This document shows, piece after piece, positions 48,885 to 62,201 of a stretch of 64,000 nt of DNA. The notes under the pieces were generated by a model. That model made no database searches. It was given only the letters and a program-made list of their open reading frames with translations, and was not told the DNA's origin. The stretch spans positions 203,953 through 267,952 of the forward strand of contig MZZL01000389.1 of NCBI GenBank assembly GCA_002749535.1. The letters are read 5' to 3'. The position numbers and the translations under genes are program-made. The DNA comes from Apophysomyces variabilis. Lineage: Eukaryota > Mucoromycota > Mucoromycetes > Mucorales > Mucoraceae. Position 1 is the stretch's first letter, and every line of letters starts with the position of its first letter.

Positions 48885-49221
48885 TTCTGTACAGATTTTT
48901 TTTCTCTACCTATTTTCCCCCAAATTATATTCCCCCCATCGTTCTTTTGCAGCATCTTCAAATCTTTATTTAGCTTTGATTTTACAAGATAAGAAAAAAG
49001 AAAAAAGAACGACAAAAAAATAAGAAAAATTGGGTGCTTGTTTTTATGTACTCTTGCTATGAATTTTTGAATTTAAATTTTAAAAGAAAAACAAAGAGAT
49101 AAAAAAAAGAAAGAAAGAAAGAAAAAGAGACGATAAAGAACGAGTGTAAAGGGTATCGAAGCCCATAGGGACTTTTTTTTCTTTTCTTTTGTGAGTTTGT
49201 TGGTAAAACAAAGAAGCTTCG
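48885..49221. other. Convergent intergenic region, bZIP and Pumilio genes
   Basis: About 340 bp between two stop codons, AT-rich, with purine-rich runs (AAGAAAGAAAGAAAG). Probably 3' UTRs of both genes. Confidence 0.5.
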
Positions 49222-52200
49222 TCAAGATGACGAATGGGTGGTATCTGCAAGGGTATCGTGAAGTGAAGAGCGTCTGGAAGAACTTAATGTGGGTGACGTT
49301 TGTTGTTGCTGTTGCTGTGGCAGAGATGGCATTTGTTGTTGTCGTTGTTGCTGTGTCCCCAACGTGTCCAATGTAGGAGGTGGCGACCATGAGGAGGCGG
49401 TCGCAGCCGCATACATATTTGCCATTACTGCAGCAGCTGCCATGGCTTGCGATTGTAAGGACAAGTCTGGTTTTGGACTTTCTCCCGTGCCGCAACCCTC
49501 TCCGGTTTGGGCAATGGTCGCGTTATTATTATTGTTGTTAGTATTGCTGGTCCCGTTATTGCTTCCTCCCGCAGATGCTGCTGCTGCTGCTGCTGCCATG
49601 TAGGTCGCATGCAGTGTTGCCGCCAGTTCGGGGCTGATGGTAAACGAGGATGATACCAAGCCAGGTAAGGCAGCCAAACTAGCGCCAGGGTTTGAATCAC
49701 ACATGACTAGATTAATTTCGTCTACAAGATGCTTGTATCCTTGTACATGTTGTAGTCGGAGTTTGTGAAGCAGTTGCTTGACACGTTCAGCAATCCGCTG
49801 ACGTTCCCGTAAGTCGACATAGGAACTCAGTAAAATCTTTTGTACAAGGTTCACTCCATGGACCTGATCTTGGAGGACTTCGTCAATCACCTGATCAGTC
49901 GATGAAAAGAATAATGTGTCAAGGATCAACGCCCGTGCATCTGGTTCCTGCCGTTGATTAACCAACTTTAATACAGTTAACCATGCCAACTTGTGTGTAC
50001 ACAATCGTGCAAGATGCGGTGTTAGTCGGGGAGCCAGAATACGGTATCGCCCGGGAATCCCGGATGTATCCAGGAGCCAAATCAACAAAAGAGCTCCATT
50101 GGCATTGGTGGCAAGAAGCAATGCATGCTGTATCAAAGTCGCTGCTACATATTTCTTCCGATATGCAAAAATAAGCCACCTTGTAAACCCTAATACCAGA
50201 TTTCCCGCCTCTCTTACCTGTTGCCGTTTTGTTACATGAGGACTTTCCAATGTGGCCCTCACAGCACGAGAGCCAAACCGGCCTTGTGCTATTTCCCAAC
50301 AGCTGTCCACAATTGCGTCAAATATAAATTGGTTACGTTCCGGGCCCAGTCCAAGGCAGCCCTGGACCACATAATTGCCAAACTGATCTAGCAGAAGGGC
50401 AGGCACATAAGGCTTGATATGGCTGCATATCAGATCAATCTACAAATGTATCCTGTATTAGCAACTTGCTTTTGAAATAAGAGTTGTCTGCCCATGGTTA
50501 CACACAACTCTCTTTCTCTTTGTTTACCTGTGCAGGTAAATGAGCTGTTTCAATGATTTTCTGAGCCGCCCAAGTACCATTTTTATGCACCCCTATCGAG
50601 GCAAGGTGAGGCGCAACGACCTCGAGCATTCTCGACTTGGTTAGCTCGGAGCACCGTTCAAACAAGCGTTGAATTACAGTGTTTCCAATATAGTCTAGTC
50701 ACGTTCACTCCTTTTTAGCCTTCTACCGTATAAAATGGGATGAATTTGGACTCACCACTGCAGAGTTCTATAATCTCATCCATGCATTCCACAGCAATAC
50801 TTTCTAGCTCTTTAATTGGCACTTGCCCGCTATCTAGTCGCTTGCGGATATCCCGTAATCTTGCTGTATCCACTTTCCGGGATTGTCCCAGCTCAGGAGC
50901 AGCCGCGATCGTCGAATAATAGCGTAAAGGTATATGTAGCTCTATAATAGCAACCATTGTTTCGTAAGCAATCCTATTCCCTAAAAGCACAAAACCCTGC
51001 AGATGGTTTTGTCTTTATGTGGTCGTCATTGTACCTTCAAATGCTGGCCCATCAGTCTCGTCTTCACCAAATTCTTTCATAATCAATCTTCTTTCGTTTG
51101 CTACAACGGCAAAGATACTGTTCGATTTGGTATTCATCATTTCTGTCATCATATACATCATCATCTGTGTCTGATGGTCTGGCTCCACTGGTGGTGCTGA
51201 GGGTAGAACGGACGGCCAAGACACCGGTTTCGGTTTTTCATCCATCACCGCATCCATAGGGTCAGGCGTTGATCTGACGGGAACCTTTGCATAGCCTATA
51301 CGAACTGTACCTGTGCCTGGACCCATAATCTCTTTACTTTGTAGCGCCTTTTTTGCCCGGATGGCATCATCTTGCACGATGAAGTTTACAAAGCCGCAAT
51401 TTTTGTTGCTAAGAACGCGAGCGGATTCGATAGGTCCAAATGCAGAGAAGATTGATTGCAGAGCAGCAGGTGTCGTTGTTGTGGGTATATTGCCAATCCC
51501 TGTATTCATTGCATCAGTATCGCCGTTTTCAGCTTGCCGCCCCTTTGTCCTTAAACTTACACAAAGCTCTTGTTGGTCCTTGTACGTTGGTACCCATATC
51601 TAAGCTCGGCTGTGGTCCGGCCTCTGGTTTCCCATAGCCCACTTTAACAGCAGCATTGCCCAGCCTGTTCCCATTCGCGTTTAGATATTCTTTGGCACGT
51701 AGAGCATCCTCTAATATCAAGAAATTTACAAAGGCACATTCACGGTCTGGTAGAATACGAATACTGTCGATGGTGCCACAAGGTGCGAAATAACAGTCTA
51801 AATCGTTGACGGTCAGACCTGGATCGATGTTACCCAACCATAAGGAACGAGTAGGTGTCTGAGCGGAGCTGGACCCGGGCGAGTTTTTACCAGAAGAAGG
51901 AGTATCCCCATCCGTATCCCCAAGACTACCGTTAGATACGTCGTACGATGACGGTGAAAGGTTGTTGGAGACAAATCTTGGGGTTTCCTAAAGCCGAAAT
52001 CAGAGGATTAACCATCACCTTTTCTTTGAAGAAAGAGTAAATCTCATTTCTGTTTACCCTTACCCAGCTCTCCTCGTTCTTTGATTGCGTAAACTCTGCT
52101 GTGGCAGCCACTTTACGTTGACGTGCAATCATTTCCAAAAGGTCCGCACTGCTGTTGGAGTTCCGCAAATAGGGGCGCGTCTGATGATGAATGTTCGAAT

Positions 52201-53261
52201 GCCAAATCGATCTTTGGGACGTTAAGTTCGTCAGGGCATCCCCTTCTGACGAGGGTGTATGTCGATCATCTGCCACACTCATACTGATAGCGCGTGGTCT
52301 TCCTGTCTGAGCCTGAAGTCGCACTTTTGCCACGGACGGCAGTTGGAGATGTTCCTCGCCCCTGAGATTTGGGTTGTCCCCTGTCGGCAGCGTGGCCATC
52401 ATGCCAAAACGGCCCCAACCTACCGAAGATGGTGCGTCGTCGTGTGGTGGAAGATATCGAGAGGGACGGTACCAGTGGGATAAGTGGTCCATAGTCCGCA
52501 GAGATGTGTGTGACTGACTTGTATGAAGCATCGGTCGCCTGTCGCGATCTTCATCTAGACCTAGCGAGGCTAAGGTAGTTGCTATGGTGTTTCCGTCGTC
52601 ACCCTTGAGTAGTTGATCTGTAGTGGGAGTGGTTGGGCTTTGAAGTGTTTCCTCCGCCCAGTTGTGAAAGATACCTTGACCGAATGGGTTAGCAAGGGGT
52701 GGTTGCAATGTCATTGACCCCGATCGATTGCGTGACAAAGGTTGTGTGGTGGCAATTTCGTCGATAGTGGTCACTGCAGGATCAAATCTGTCTGCAGAAT
52801 AAGGAAAGGATGAGGACTGCGAAGGCATTGTATCCGCCCTGAGTCGACGTGCGGATGAAAATGATTTATCGTCATGGTCACTTTCTTCGCGATGGATCTT
52901 CACTTCTACTGAACTTTTCTGCCATGCCTTTTTAGCCCGTACTCGATTAGAAGTGGAGCAGGCCATGTCGTTGCTGTAAGAGCGAAAGGGGAAATGAAAG
53001 TTAAATTTTTAATATAAATAGAGGTTTCTATTTTCAAACCAGATAATCTTCTGCGCCTCCCCTCGCTTCGATCGCACAAATCTCCCCTCTCTCTGTCTCC
53101 ACTCATCATCCCTTTTCCCTCTTTTTTTGTTAGCTACTCATCAAACAACCGAAACCCAGCCAACCCAAAAACGCGCATGATTACCTATTTGGGCGTGAAA
53201 TTTCCTCTGACTCGACGAGCGGTGCTGGTGGAGACGAGGAACCGCTGACGGGAGATGTCAT
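49222..53261 (-). CDS. RRM and Pumilio-repeat RNA-binding protein (Jsn1/Puf2-like)
   Basis: Jsn1/Puf2 proteins bind mRNAs, often of membrane or mitochondrial proteins. Eight minus-strand exons (53185-53261, 52064-52973, 51561-51987, 51035-51499, 50756-50980, 50528-50694, 50218-50439, 49222-50154) give 1141 aa. A low-complexity N-terminus (about 1-370) is followed by two RRMs: SLWLGNIDPGLTVNDLDCYF with CAFVNFL, and ALWIGNIPTTTTPAALQSIF with CGFVNFIVQDDA. The PUF domain follows with repeat cores GNTVIQRLFERC, KNGTWAAQKIIE, FGNYVVQGCL, FGSRAVRATLE, NGALLLIWLLD and HGVNLVQKILL. The C-terminal 150 residues are Ala/Asn/Gln-rich. The first small exon (MTSPVSGSSSPPAPLVE) joins cleanly in phase; without it, translation could start at 52966. 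Confidence 0.9.
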
Positions 53262-54722
53262 GATGCTGTCTACCAAATCACAAGTAAACGATCGAGAGAG
53301 ATCAGAGTTCTGAACACGCGATTCCAGGCTTGGCTATGCAGTCAAAGCAAAAGAAGAGAAAGAAAAGAAGAAGGAAAGAAACGGGGAGCAGAGCAGGAAA
53401 AAGAAACGGCGTCCTAAAAATACGTTATTGGAGAAAGCAGGGGCGGCGGGGGAATCACCAGCAGGATAAATGTCAATGCTGCCTATGGTCTCTTTTCCTT
53501 CTCTAACGCAATTCTCATCTATTCTACTGTCTTTGGCCCAGTCGGTACGCATCCCGAGCAGATGTGTCACACAACACATGCCATTGCCAGCGGTCAAATT
53601 CTTTTTCGTTTACTCATTCTCGCGTACTCAAACAAGTATCAAGGCTGAACAATACAAATAGTGTGACTCTTTCATTTACACTGAAAGGTGAAAACTCTTT
53701 AGGATGGCGAACTTCAGAAGGCGCGAAAAGAAAAAAAAAAAAGAACATTTCGGACTCTCATTTTTTCATATATCCAATGGAAACCGCACGGGTATCCATG
53801 GAGACAGCAAAAGAACCCCGCCACTTGCCGTCGTTACCCAACCCGATCAACTCCTTTCTATATCAGAAACTCGTGCCAATTGTAAAATTATAAGTCCAGA
53901 AGCTGTAATTCCCAAGTTACCGCAAGCGATGTCGTCCAACCGTTTTTTCCAAACCAGTTCTCGTGGTTTCATTAATATATCCTTGTGTGCTGCCAAAACG
54001 TAACATTAATCATCAAAACCATTTACATCCGGGCTAATGATATTGCGTTCTTTACCGCGCGCTAACGATGTAGTGAATTCTTAGTGTAGCACTCGTGAGG
54101 TGTCTAAAACTGATGAAGCGCCTGATATCGTTGGTCTTCCATTCTCAAAGTTGAAAGCATCCCATCTGTTTATGACAACTGAGCCAGTAAAGCTGGACGT
54201 GTTCTTAATCTACCGACAACATGTGGATAATAATTGGACACCTAATGAGTATGTTTACGTAATGGCACTGCCGGAAAGATGTCGTTTTATGATGCTTGCA
54301 GTTCTACGCATCATTGAAATGCTTTCATGCTGTATTCCCTTGGCCTCCAGCCATATTTCCTTGTAGGGACAAATACTTCTGAGAACAGAATTACTAGTTA
54401 TGATGTTTGTTGTTTCTAGCACATCCCAATGCATTGCTTAATTGAACGCCAATGTCACAATAGAAAGACGTGAATTGATTACAGTCTATGAAAAGAAAAA
54501 GAAAAACAAACAAATAAAAATATGTGTTTCAAAAAAAAAAAAAAAAGGTTTCGGCAAGATTGGCTTGGGCAAAGAACAGATAGCACTCTGAAGCAACAAA
54601 AAGTAATCTGAACTTTTAGGAGATGCAATGTAAAATACCTTTCAGCTTCCTACGATAGCATACGAAATTGAAGTCAACCAAGCATATTTACTTAGCTTTT
54701 GTTCTGAGCATCTTTGATTAAA
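53262..54722. other. Gene-poor region upstream of the Pumilio gene
   Basis: About 1.45 kb. The Pumilio promoter lies at its left end. An open frame at 54100-54366 has balanced composition (FSKLKASHLFMTTEPVKLDV) but no motif or splice partner I trust; it may be a decayed exon. A poly-A run lies at about 54532-54546. Confidence 0.4.
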
Positions 54723-55075
54723 CTACTTCTTGTATCTGCTTCTAAGAGCATCTACTAGTGATGTGATCAAAAAGTGCTTTTCCTTTTCAAATTTATCTAG
54801 GGATAGCTTCATTGCTACCCTTTTATCTACCGAATTTTCTAGCTGTTTCTTCAGTGAGATTATAGTCTCGTCTGTCGTGTCGGCATCAGGGCCTCAACAA
54901 TATGCTTCAGCTGCACCTTTGCAATAATCGCGAGAAACCTTTTTGTTTCTTATAGCTTCATTAGGGTGTACATGACGCCTGGCACTTCTGCGTACAGGTC
55001 TTGGTCGTCTCAGGAATCGAAGCAGTGGCGCGATGGGAAGGGAAGGTGATGGAAATTCCCGTTTACACGGAAACT
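54723..55075 (-). pseudogene. Decayed or cryptic coding sequence on the minus strand
   Basis: Read on the minus strand, about 66 codons are open up to a TGA near 54890 (RRPRPVRRSARRHVHPNEAI, then RDYCKGAAEAYC). A further stretch continues immediately after it (ETIISLKKQLENSVDKRVAM, then DKFEKEKHFLITSLVDALRS) to a TAG at 54723. The second part has strong coiled-coil composition. The interruption is either an unrecognised very short intron or a nonsense mutation. I do not know the family. A minus-strand frame at 55206-55484 (RTLDDYAFKDPSIRPLRLA) could be an upstream exon. Confidence 0.3.
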
Positions 55076-58000
55076 CTGTGATTTCAGAGCATCAAGTACG
55101 GAAGGATCTTCAGGGAAACATCAAGAAAACCGAAAATATGATAAAAATCAGTGTTTTCATGACGATCTTTGCCATTGTGTGAAACTCGGATCCATCTTTG
55201 ACTTCTCAGTACACGTGGCTGTCTCCCCTAAGAGATAGGGATTGAAACCCATATACGGTTAAGATTTGAATAGCTATTGGAAGCAATAGCAAGCAATTGA
55301 ATGGATGACAAGCAGTAAGGGTAGTCCGGCAGAGTTTGCAGGTCGTTATTGTTGGTATTGGAAGTGTTGCGGGAGGAATCACATTCTCTGTAGCCTGATC
55401 AAAAAACAACGTTGCTGCTAGTCTTAGTGGCCTAATAGAAGGGTCTTTGAAAGCATAATCGTCTAAGGTTCTACAAAACAACAAGAGTGTTGTGGAAAAA
55501 CGAGCGATGGAAGAGATCTGGAAGTGGAGAAGAGCCTTTTTTCGTTGATGGAAACAAAGTTATCAGTACAATCCATAGTGGTGTAAAGTACCGTTATAGT
55601 CTGTTAACCACGAGAAAAATTGCATGAAAGAAGAAAACAAGACGGTCAAACAGAAAGTGCAAGGTAAGATGGGCCGCACACTGGACTAGCGGTCAGTGAC
55701 GGTAAAACATCTAGTAAGCTATGGTGTCTAAAAGCTCTGTTTCTTCAGAATTCTAAACCCTGCCTTATGATGGTTAAGTGATTCTCTAATTTATATATAT
55801 GTTGATCGATCATTTATTGGATAAAGACAGATATCTCTCTAAGTGGGACTGCAACGACAACATAAACAACAGTTATTACAATCAGCGTAGTAAGAGATTC
55901 TCACTTCTTGCAAGAAACTATTTAATTTGATAGTTGTTAGGTAATGTCTATGTAGCAGAAACAATAAGAGTGATGGATATCGCTTTGTACTTTGACGATC
56001 ATCAGTTGCGAGAATTTCCAAGTGGCAAGATTCAAAACCCGAGCACGCAAGATGTGGTACAAGCTCCCGCGCCGCACTTTGGAGTTGAAAGCAGAGTATA
56101 GCCCAAAAACAATTCGATCGATTCCGAAAAAAGCAAGTTTTATGGTTATGGTACGATAATCGTGAAGTTTTCAATCATGGTTAGCTGTTACCTGCTTCAT
56201 TTAGCTTTCATGTTGTTCCGAAAACTTGCAGCTTCATACGGCTCAGTATGCTGATTAATCTGTACATGCAATTGATAGTGATAGTAGTTTAAGTTGTATG
56301 CTTTGCTGCGCCAAAAATCGGGAGAGCGTCTTGCAACGTTGAATATTTTGGGATAACTCTCGGATCTCGGGTTTCCTTGGCGTTGTCGTGCCTCCGATTA
56401 CAATGGATATCCTCTTTTGTAACACAATTACAACTTCGTCTCCAAATTTGAGACGGATCACCGAGACAGTAACTGCGTCACAAAGAAACCCCTAGCTTGG
56501 TGTACGTCTATCCGCACCAGTTATCCGTACCGGGCACGGTATCAAATTTTGTTAAAATGACATAGTTTACTTTAATCCGCACCAGGTAAGTCAGGAAACA
56601 AATTTTTGTACTTGGAAAGGCTTTTTTTCCTTCAGAAATTTTGTTATTATAATCTTTAATATCAAAATAAATCGTCGATTCTCATTTTGTCTTAGATATT
56701 ATAGAAAGTTTATTATGGCGATTTGCAAGCTTCGTATACTGTACTGTATCTGACATGGAACATTCCTCTATTGTACGCAATTTACTTCTTTATGCGCATA
56801 TATTCGTTGTGTTGCTTACTTGATAAAATTAAGAACTGTTGTTATTAACTTCTTCCATGTCATAAATGATAGTATAATAATTTTTAATCAATAGTATTCA
56901 GCATCAAACCAACATTATTTATTTGCGTACTGTAAAGCTATAGCTAGTCTCTGTCCAAGAATAGGGATAGTTTGAACTGACGGCAATCGATTGCTTGTTT
57001 CTAACGCCGTACTTAACACTGTATGTTGCTGTCAAATGCATGATGAGCAAAAATTAAAAAAAAAAAAAAAAAAAGAGGGAAGATGTGCAAGCAGACTACT
57101 GTTTTTTAACAGTATCACAATTCCTGTAATCAGCAAATATCGATTAATAAGAAACGAGCTTTTGACGACCCTACCTCATTCCATCGGCAATTGAAGGTTT
57201 AACTCGGATCAAGGTTAGACGCATAGCTTGTCACTGAATGCAATGATTTTTGGTAATATTCTCATGGTGTCACCTATATCGTACATTCTATTGTTATTTT
57301 TATGAACGTTAGCGGATGTTGCTTATCGCACCCATGATCTTGGTTAGGAACAGGTGCGCTGCCGATCGAACACAATCCATACTTAACGATCTTTGAATGT
57401 CCTTCATGGAATGATAGAACTTAACTTTTTTTCTAGCAATAGGTTCAATTGGTGACCCTGTAGGCAAAGTCTTTCATGGCTAAGCCTATCTGAGACATTT
57501 GTATCAAAGCGTATTGGAAATTCTCAGTTTTCGAACCTTTTCTTTCACCTTGTTAAGTTTAGCGTATTTTAAGATAACGGGAGTAAAGAAGAACACAGTG
57601 TGAATATAGTTAGCGAGACAGTCAGAAAAGGAAGACAAGTATAATGTTGCTGGTCTCGGAAACCATTTATGATTACGTATGTACTATCATCATTTTTTCT
57701 TTGCTTATTTTGGGCTAATACAGAAAATAAGGAAAGATAGTATTATGACCGAAAAACAAAGGACAATGAACATAGTGGGTGCCTGCCCTGAGGATGATGG
57801 ATTTGTAAATCGGGATTAGACCAGAATTAGTTGCTGCTGTCTTTCATTTTTAGTGGCATGCGGTACCTTTTATGGATTGGTTTTCTGGTTCTGACAGCTG
57901 ATTAGTTTTTCGCGCTGAAGACCCTAGGAAGGCTAAGGATCACCATTCTCCCTTGTACTTATCCATTGCTTATATGTATGTCTCCTTTTTTACTATGAAT

Positions 58001-58765
58001 CACAGTTATGAGAATGCTCTTTTAAAGGCTATGGCTCCAAGGTGGATACAAGAATAGGGAGACCTACACAAAGGGAGAACAAAGCAAGAGCAAGGTTACA
58101 GACTGCGAGCAATTGGCTGGACTCATTAGCTTTAATGTGTAAGATAGGCTAAGATAAGATAAGACGAAAAGGTATCCGACCGTCGAACATGCACAAAACG
58201 CTTGTCGGCACAGTGATAGCAGTAAAGGCGCTTGTAACCGGGTCACAGAAGAAAAAAAAGATTGCGCGTGAAAAGCCTCTCAATTTTTCTGCTTACAGCT
58301 CCCACTACCAACAGCTCTTGTCTCGGTTATCATGCTTCACTTATATCGTGTTACCGATAATTGGGTAGTCCATGAAGTAAACTTCAGCACTTGGAGACAA
58401 TTGTCTTACCTTCTTGATAAAATGAATATGTCCTGTTCGCCTGGCTAATCGTTACGTTTCCTTTGTAATATCACACAATATGACGGCAGCTAGTTTTCCG
58501 TTGCTGCGAAAAATAGCATTTTAGCGCAACTTTAAACCTTTCATGGACGCAAAAATTTATTTAGAGTGGCGTAAAATAGCATTCAATAAACAGTAATTGG
58601 CGTACCCTCATCAAGCAAATTAGTAGAATTGTGGTCATTTGCCTGTATAAACAAAAGCCAAACACATGTATTTACAGAATGAAAAGGAAACATTACATAA
58701 ATATGACACTAGGTTGGTGTGATAGAACAAGATTACAATAAGACGACAAAGAATTAGCATAGGTT
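55076..58765. other. Large gene-poor region upstream of the SET2 3' end
   Basis: About 3.7 kb, AT-rich, with a poly-A run at about 57056-57074. Minus-strand frames at 55206-55484, 55839-56174 and 56255-56461 lack motifs. A possible transposon terminus at 56500-56590 is reported as a finding. No tRNA, rRNA or CRISPR-like structure recognised. Confidence 0.4.
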
Positions 58766-61700
58766 TTACCGAGTCGTCGAGCTCAGCGAAGACGATGTGG
58801 CAACTTTTTTGTGACGATTCAATTTCGCGACAATCTCGTTCCCATGCGAATCTATAAATTTTTCAATTTTTATCCGAAGAGGACTAGTAATTGCCCGGAT
58901 TTTTCGCCCAGAATGAACCTCGCGATCAACAATATGATGTGTTATCTAACAAGTGTTTAATGGCTGTGCAAAAAAAAACCGATACTTTCTGATACATACC
59001 TTTCTTGCTAGCTCCTTAAACAGGTGTTTATCACCGTTCCATAGTGATTGCTGCTTTGCACTAAGATACTTCGTTACCACTTTTCCAACCTCCCTCTTAA
59101 GGTCGATTTCGTTCAGGTAGGCTCCTGCGCTTCCGTCTTCACCAACCGACAGTGCGTCTGTCGAGCCGCTGGTGCTAGCAGTAGGTGTCATGGAGTGCTG
59201 AGGAGATCGTCCATTTTTACTTGCTGTTGACATCGCAGGACTGGAACTACTTGCCTGACGTTGCTTTTTCTTTTCGGATTCTAATATTGCCATTTCCACT
59301 AATCCATCTATCTGTTCCCGGTCGACGCCCTCTATTGAACTAGCCTTTTCTTCAGGATATTGCCATTGTGATTTTCTTGTTATGATATTGTAGTAGTAAA
59401 TAACGCCTTCTTCTGTGATCGCAGACCGCCAATTTACAGGGAGTTTTTTGCCATCGGTGCCTGCTGACGTTGTCATGTAAGATCCATCTCGATAAGCCGA
59501 AGCATAATAGGATGCATAAGGATCGAATGGTTGGGCATATTGCGAATTGACGTCGTTGGTCTCGAGAAACTCATATGCGTCGGTTTGTTCTTTACTGACG
59601 CAAGCAATCGCCGCGGACGCAGTATTAGTATCTCTTGCTAAATAACTGTTTCCATAATCGTGATAGTACGTATAATATGGATCTTTTGCCGCATAGTCTA
59701 GCATTGCTTTGGGTGCACTGGGAATAATCGGACGAGGTGGATATCGTGTTTTCCATTCTATCTCCTCTGCTGTCACGTCAAGCGATAGGTATTCAAAGTA
59801 ATCATCGTCTGGGTCAAAAAATTCACGACTGGAGTTAAAGCGTATTTTCTTCGAAGGTAAAATATCACCAGTTGAAGCGTCGCACGGTTTGCTGTCCTCT
59901 GCTATAGCATTAAGTACATAATCTATTACACAAACTATTCAGATCACTTACCCGATTCCCTGGTTTCCGCTGCTTTGGATTCAACATACTAAGAGAACCA
60001 CGTAAATTAGCTAAATATATATATATATATATATATATATCCTACAGTTCGTTTCGGAATTCGATAAACGCTTTTTAGCTGGTTCCATTTTTCCAGTAGT
60101 TGTTTCGAGACCATCCTTATGCCCTCGTTCGAATGGTCTGTAAGTTTTTCCACAACGTCAATCATCTTGCAGTCCTCCAAGCCATTTCTGTTCATCAAAG
60201 GCAGCCGATCAAGACCATACAATACCTATTCAAATATCCGTATATATCTATTCGTCACATATGACAACAACTAACCTTAATTACAATCTCTTCATCATGT
60301 TTCCATTCGCCCAGCCAAAACTTTAGCATTTTTAGTCCGTGCAGGCGAACGAACTTCTTGAGAATTTCGCGACCGGTGGAGTTATCTGGGTTCGTAAGTT
60401 CCAATCGCAAAAGCAGCTTGTTGACTAAATGTGCTTTGCCTACAGAGTCCAGCATCTTCTTAACAAACGTTTGCACTTCGTCGACATCCTGTAATGGCTG
60501 AGGTTGCTTGTTGCGTTTCTTCATAGCCTTTTTCTGCATAGGTAAGGTAATCTCGTAAGAATCCATGTCATCTTCGTCATCACTAGACTGTATTCGTGGT
60601 GCTGTAAGCAGTTCTTCATCCGTGTCTTTCTCTACCGTTCCACCAATATAACCTTTGCAGTTCGGTTCACCACAGTAACATTTTTGTGCGACAGCACTAC
60701 ACTCGCGGTTATATGTTGGTCATTTGGTTTCTATTCAGTTCGTCATACCCATAACGCTCGAATTTGTAATCAAACGTAAGCTCCTGTCCAGCCTTCACCT
60801 CCCGAGTAGTGAAGATACCAATACGCATTTTCTTGCCAATCACCCATTTCTGTGTGACACAATTTGGATTACATGAATGATTGATAAATCTGGCAAGGCA
60901 GCCTTTCTTAGTAGCATCAATAATCTATTCTAAGGAAATTAGCAAAAGTTATAGGCAAGGCCATGCTAGTTTCCGTACCTCATCCGTTTTTAGTGTCATA
61001 AAATAGTAATGTTTTAGTCCTTCGTTTTCGTACTTTCTTGTCCGTCGGATAAACTCGTTATTCGGGATTACTTCGCCAATATATTCCATAATGAAGGCGT
61101 TCCTAGAACAAACAAACTTCGTCATTTGTTTAGTTCAAGCGGGTAAACTTACTTTGGTAGATCTGTTAGCGCCCGTAAACCATATCCCTTTTTGTCAGCG
61201 TTTATTACATCGACACGCGCATACTGGCATAGCTGAAAGCGGCGATTTCGACAGTATCTGCCACAAGGGCAATCGTCCACGACACATTCCATAAACATCA
61301 TTCTGTTTATACAAATCTCATCTCGTCCACATGCAGCACTTGGCTCATCATCATCCGGATCGTATTTGCATTCACACGGCATGGATTCCTCTGCAATGGA
61401 TCGACCTGTTGCTGTGCCGCAATATATATTTGCTGTGATGTTCTCATATGTCTGCATCGCTTCCGAAGTTGCCGATGGAAGATCAAGAGGCAGTGAACAA
61501 GCCTCTCTAGCTTCGTCATCTGTGGAGGTCGTCGCCAACTGTGTTTCTATGTCTGCGCAAATACAAACCGGTAGCTAAGTTTCCTGTATCAACTTTTCTA
61601 CAGTGTACTTACTGTCTTCCATTTTTGCTTCCTCTACGCTTCCCACCCCTGACGATAGTTTCAGTGTCTCAACGTTCGGTGGAGATCCTGTCTGTTGTGA

Positions 61701-62201
61701 TGGCGGTCGTTTTGAGCCATACTTTACAAATTGCTCGGGAAAATTTGATGTATCTTCCTGTCTCGCAAGCAGTATGCCTTCTTGATTCTCTCCAGAAAGT
61801 TTCCGTTCTTTCTTCACCGGAACCACATTAATTTCGATATTCATGCTCACACTTCCGGGACTGTTCCCGACCACGTCGATGTAATCAGTGTTGTCGTTAA
61901 CATCATCTTCATCCACCACCTCGATCTCCGAATCAGTGTCCTCGTTCTTTCGTGCTGCAGGTACTTTGAGCTTAAAATGCCCCTTCGGTCCATTGTCCGC
62001 AGTCGTACCATTGGTACGCTGAGCATCGTCAGGATCATCCTTTTCACCCAAATCCCGCATGAAGCCTTTTTGTTGTGAAATTGATGTAGTAATGCCCGAA
62101 TGAAAACCATCGACTTTCCCCGTCGTTTGTAACGACAGAAAAGCTGCTCCTTTGATCAGATTTCTAGTGTCCAGTACTGCCCAAAGCGGAAAATCCTCCA
62201 T
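58766..62201 (-). CDS. SET2: SET2-type histone H3K36 methyltransferase
   Basis: Set2 rides on elongating RNA polymerase II and methylates H3 lysine 36. Nine minus-strand exons (61613-62201, 61153-61552, 60979-61102, 60749-60924, 60276-60696, 60046-60225, 59952-59988, 59000-59901, 58766-58918) give about 993 aa. Domains in order: AWS ([31 protein letters not shown]), SET ([45 protein letters not shown]), post-SET ([15 protein letters not shown]), a conserved mid-helical region ([34 protein letters not shown]), WW ([25 protein letters not shown]) and SRI at the C-terminus ([18 protein letters not shown]). The start is uncertain: an upstream frame at 62260-62408 (KKQGQSAVAKLQNSGKPRES) could splice into this exon at an AG before VDGFHSGI. 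One intron holds an (AT)n run. Confidence 0.92.
60013..60041. repeat. (AT)n microsatellite inside a SET2 intron
   Basis: About 14 AT repeats lie in the intron between the exons 60046-60225 and 59952-59988. They are open in the minus-strand exon frame (YIYIYIYI) but the splice signals exclude them from the protein. Confidence 0.85.

Noticed and set aside
49289..49603. Plus-strand Cys/Ala-rich frame opposite the Pumilio C-terminus
   Set aside because: Antisense reading of CAG/CAA and GCN runs that encode the Gln/Ala-rich tail.
53564..54003. Plus-strand frames just upstream of the Pumilio gene
   Set aside because: Contain a poly-Lys run from A homopolymer, lack motifs and splice sites, and overlap one another.
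54100..54366. 88-codon frame with protein-like composition
   Set aside because: No domain, no trusted start (non-ATG), no partner exon. Left as a possible decayed exon only.
55200..55260. Possible tRNA T-arm (GGGTTTCAATCCC on the minus strand)
   Set aside because: The neighbouring bases do not form a T-stem, and no matching A box, anticodon arm or acceptor stem is present.
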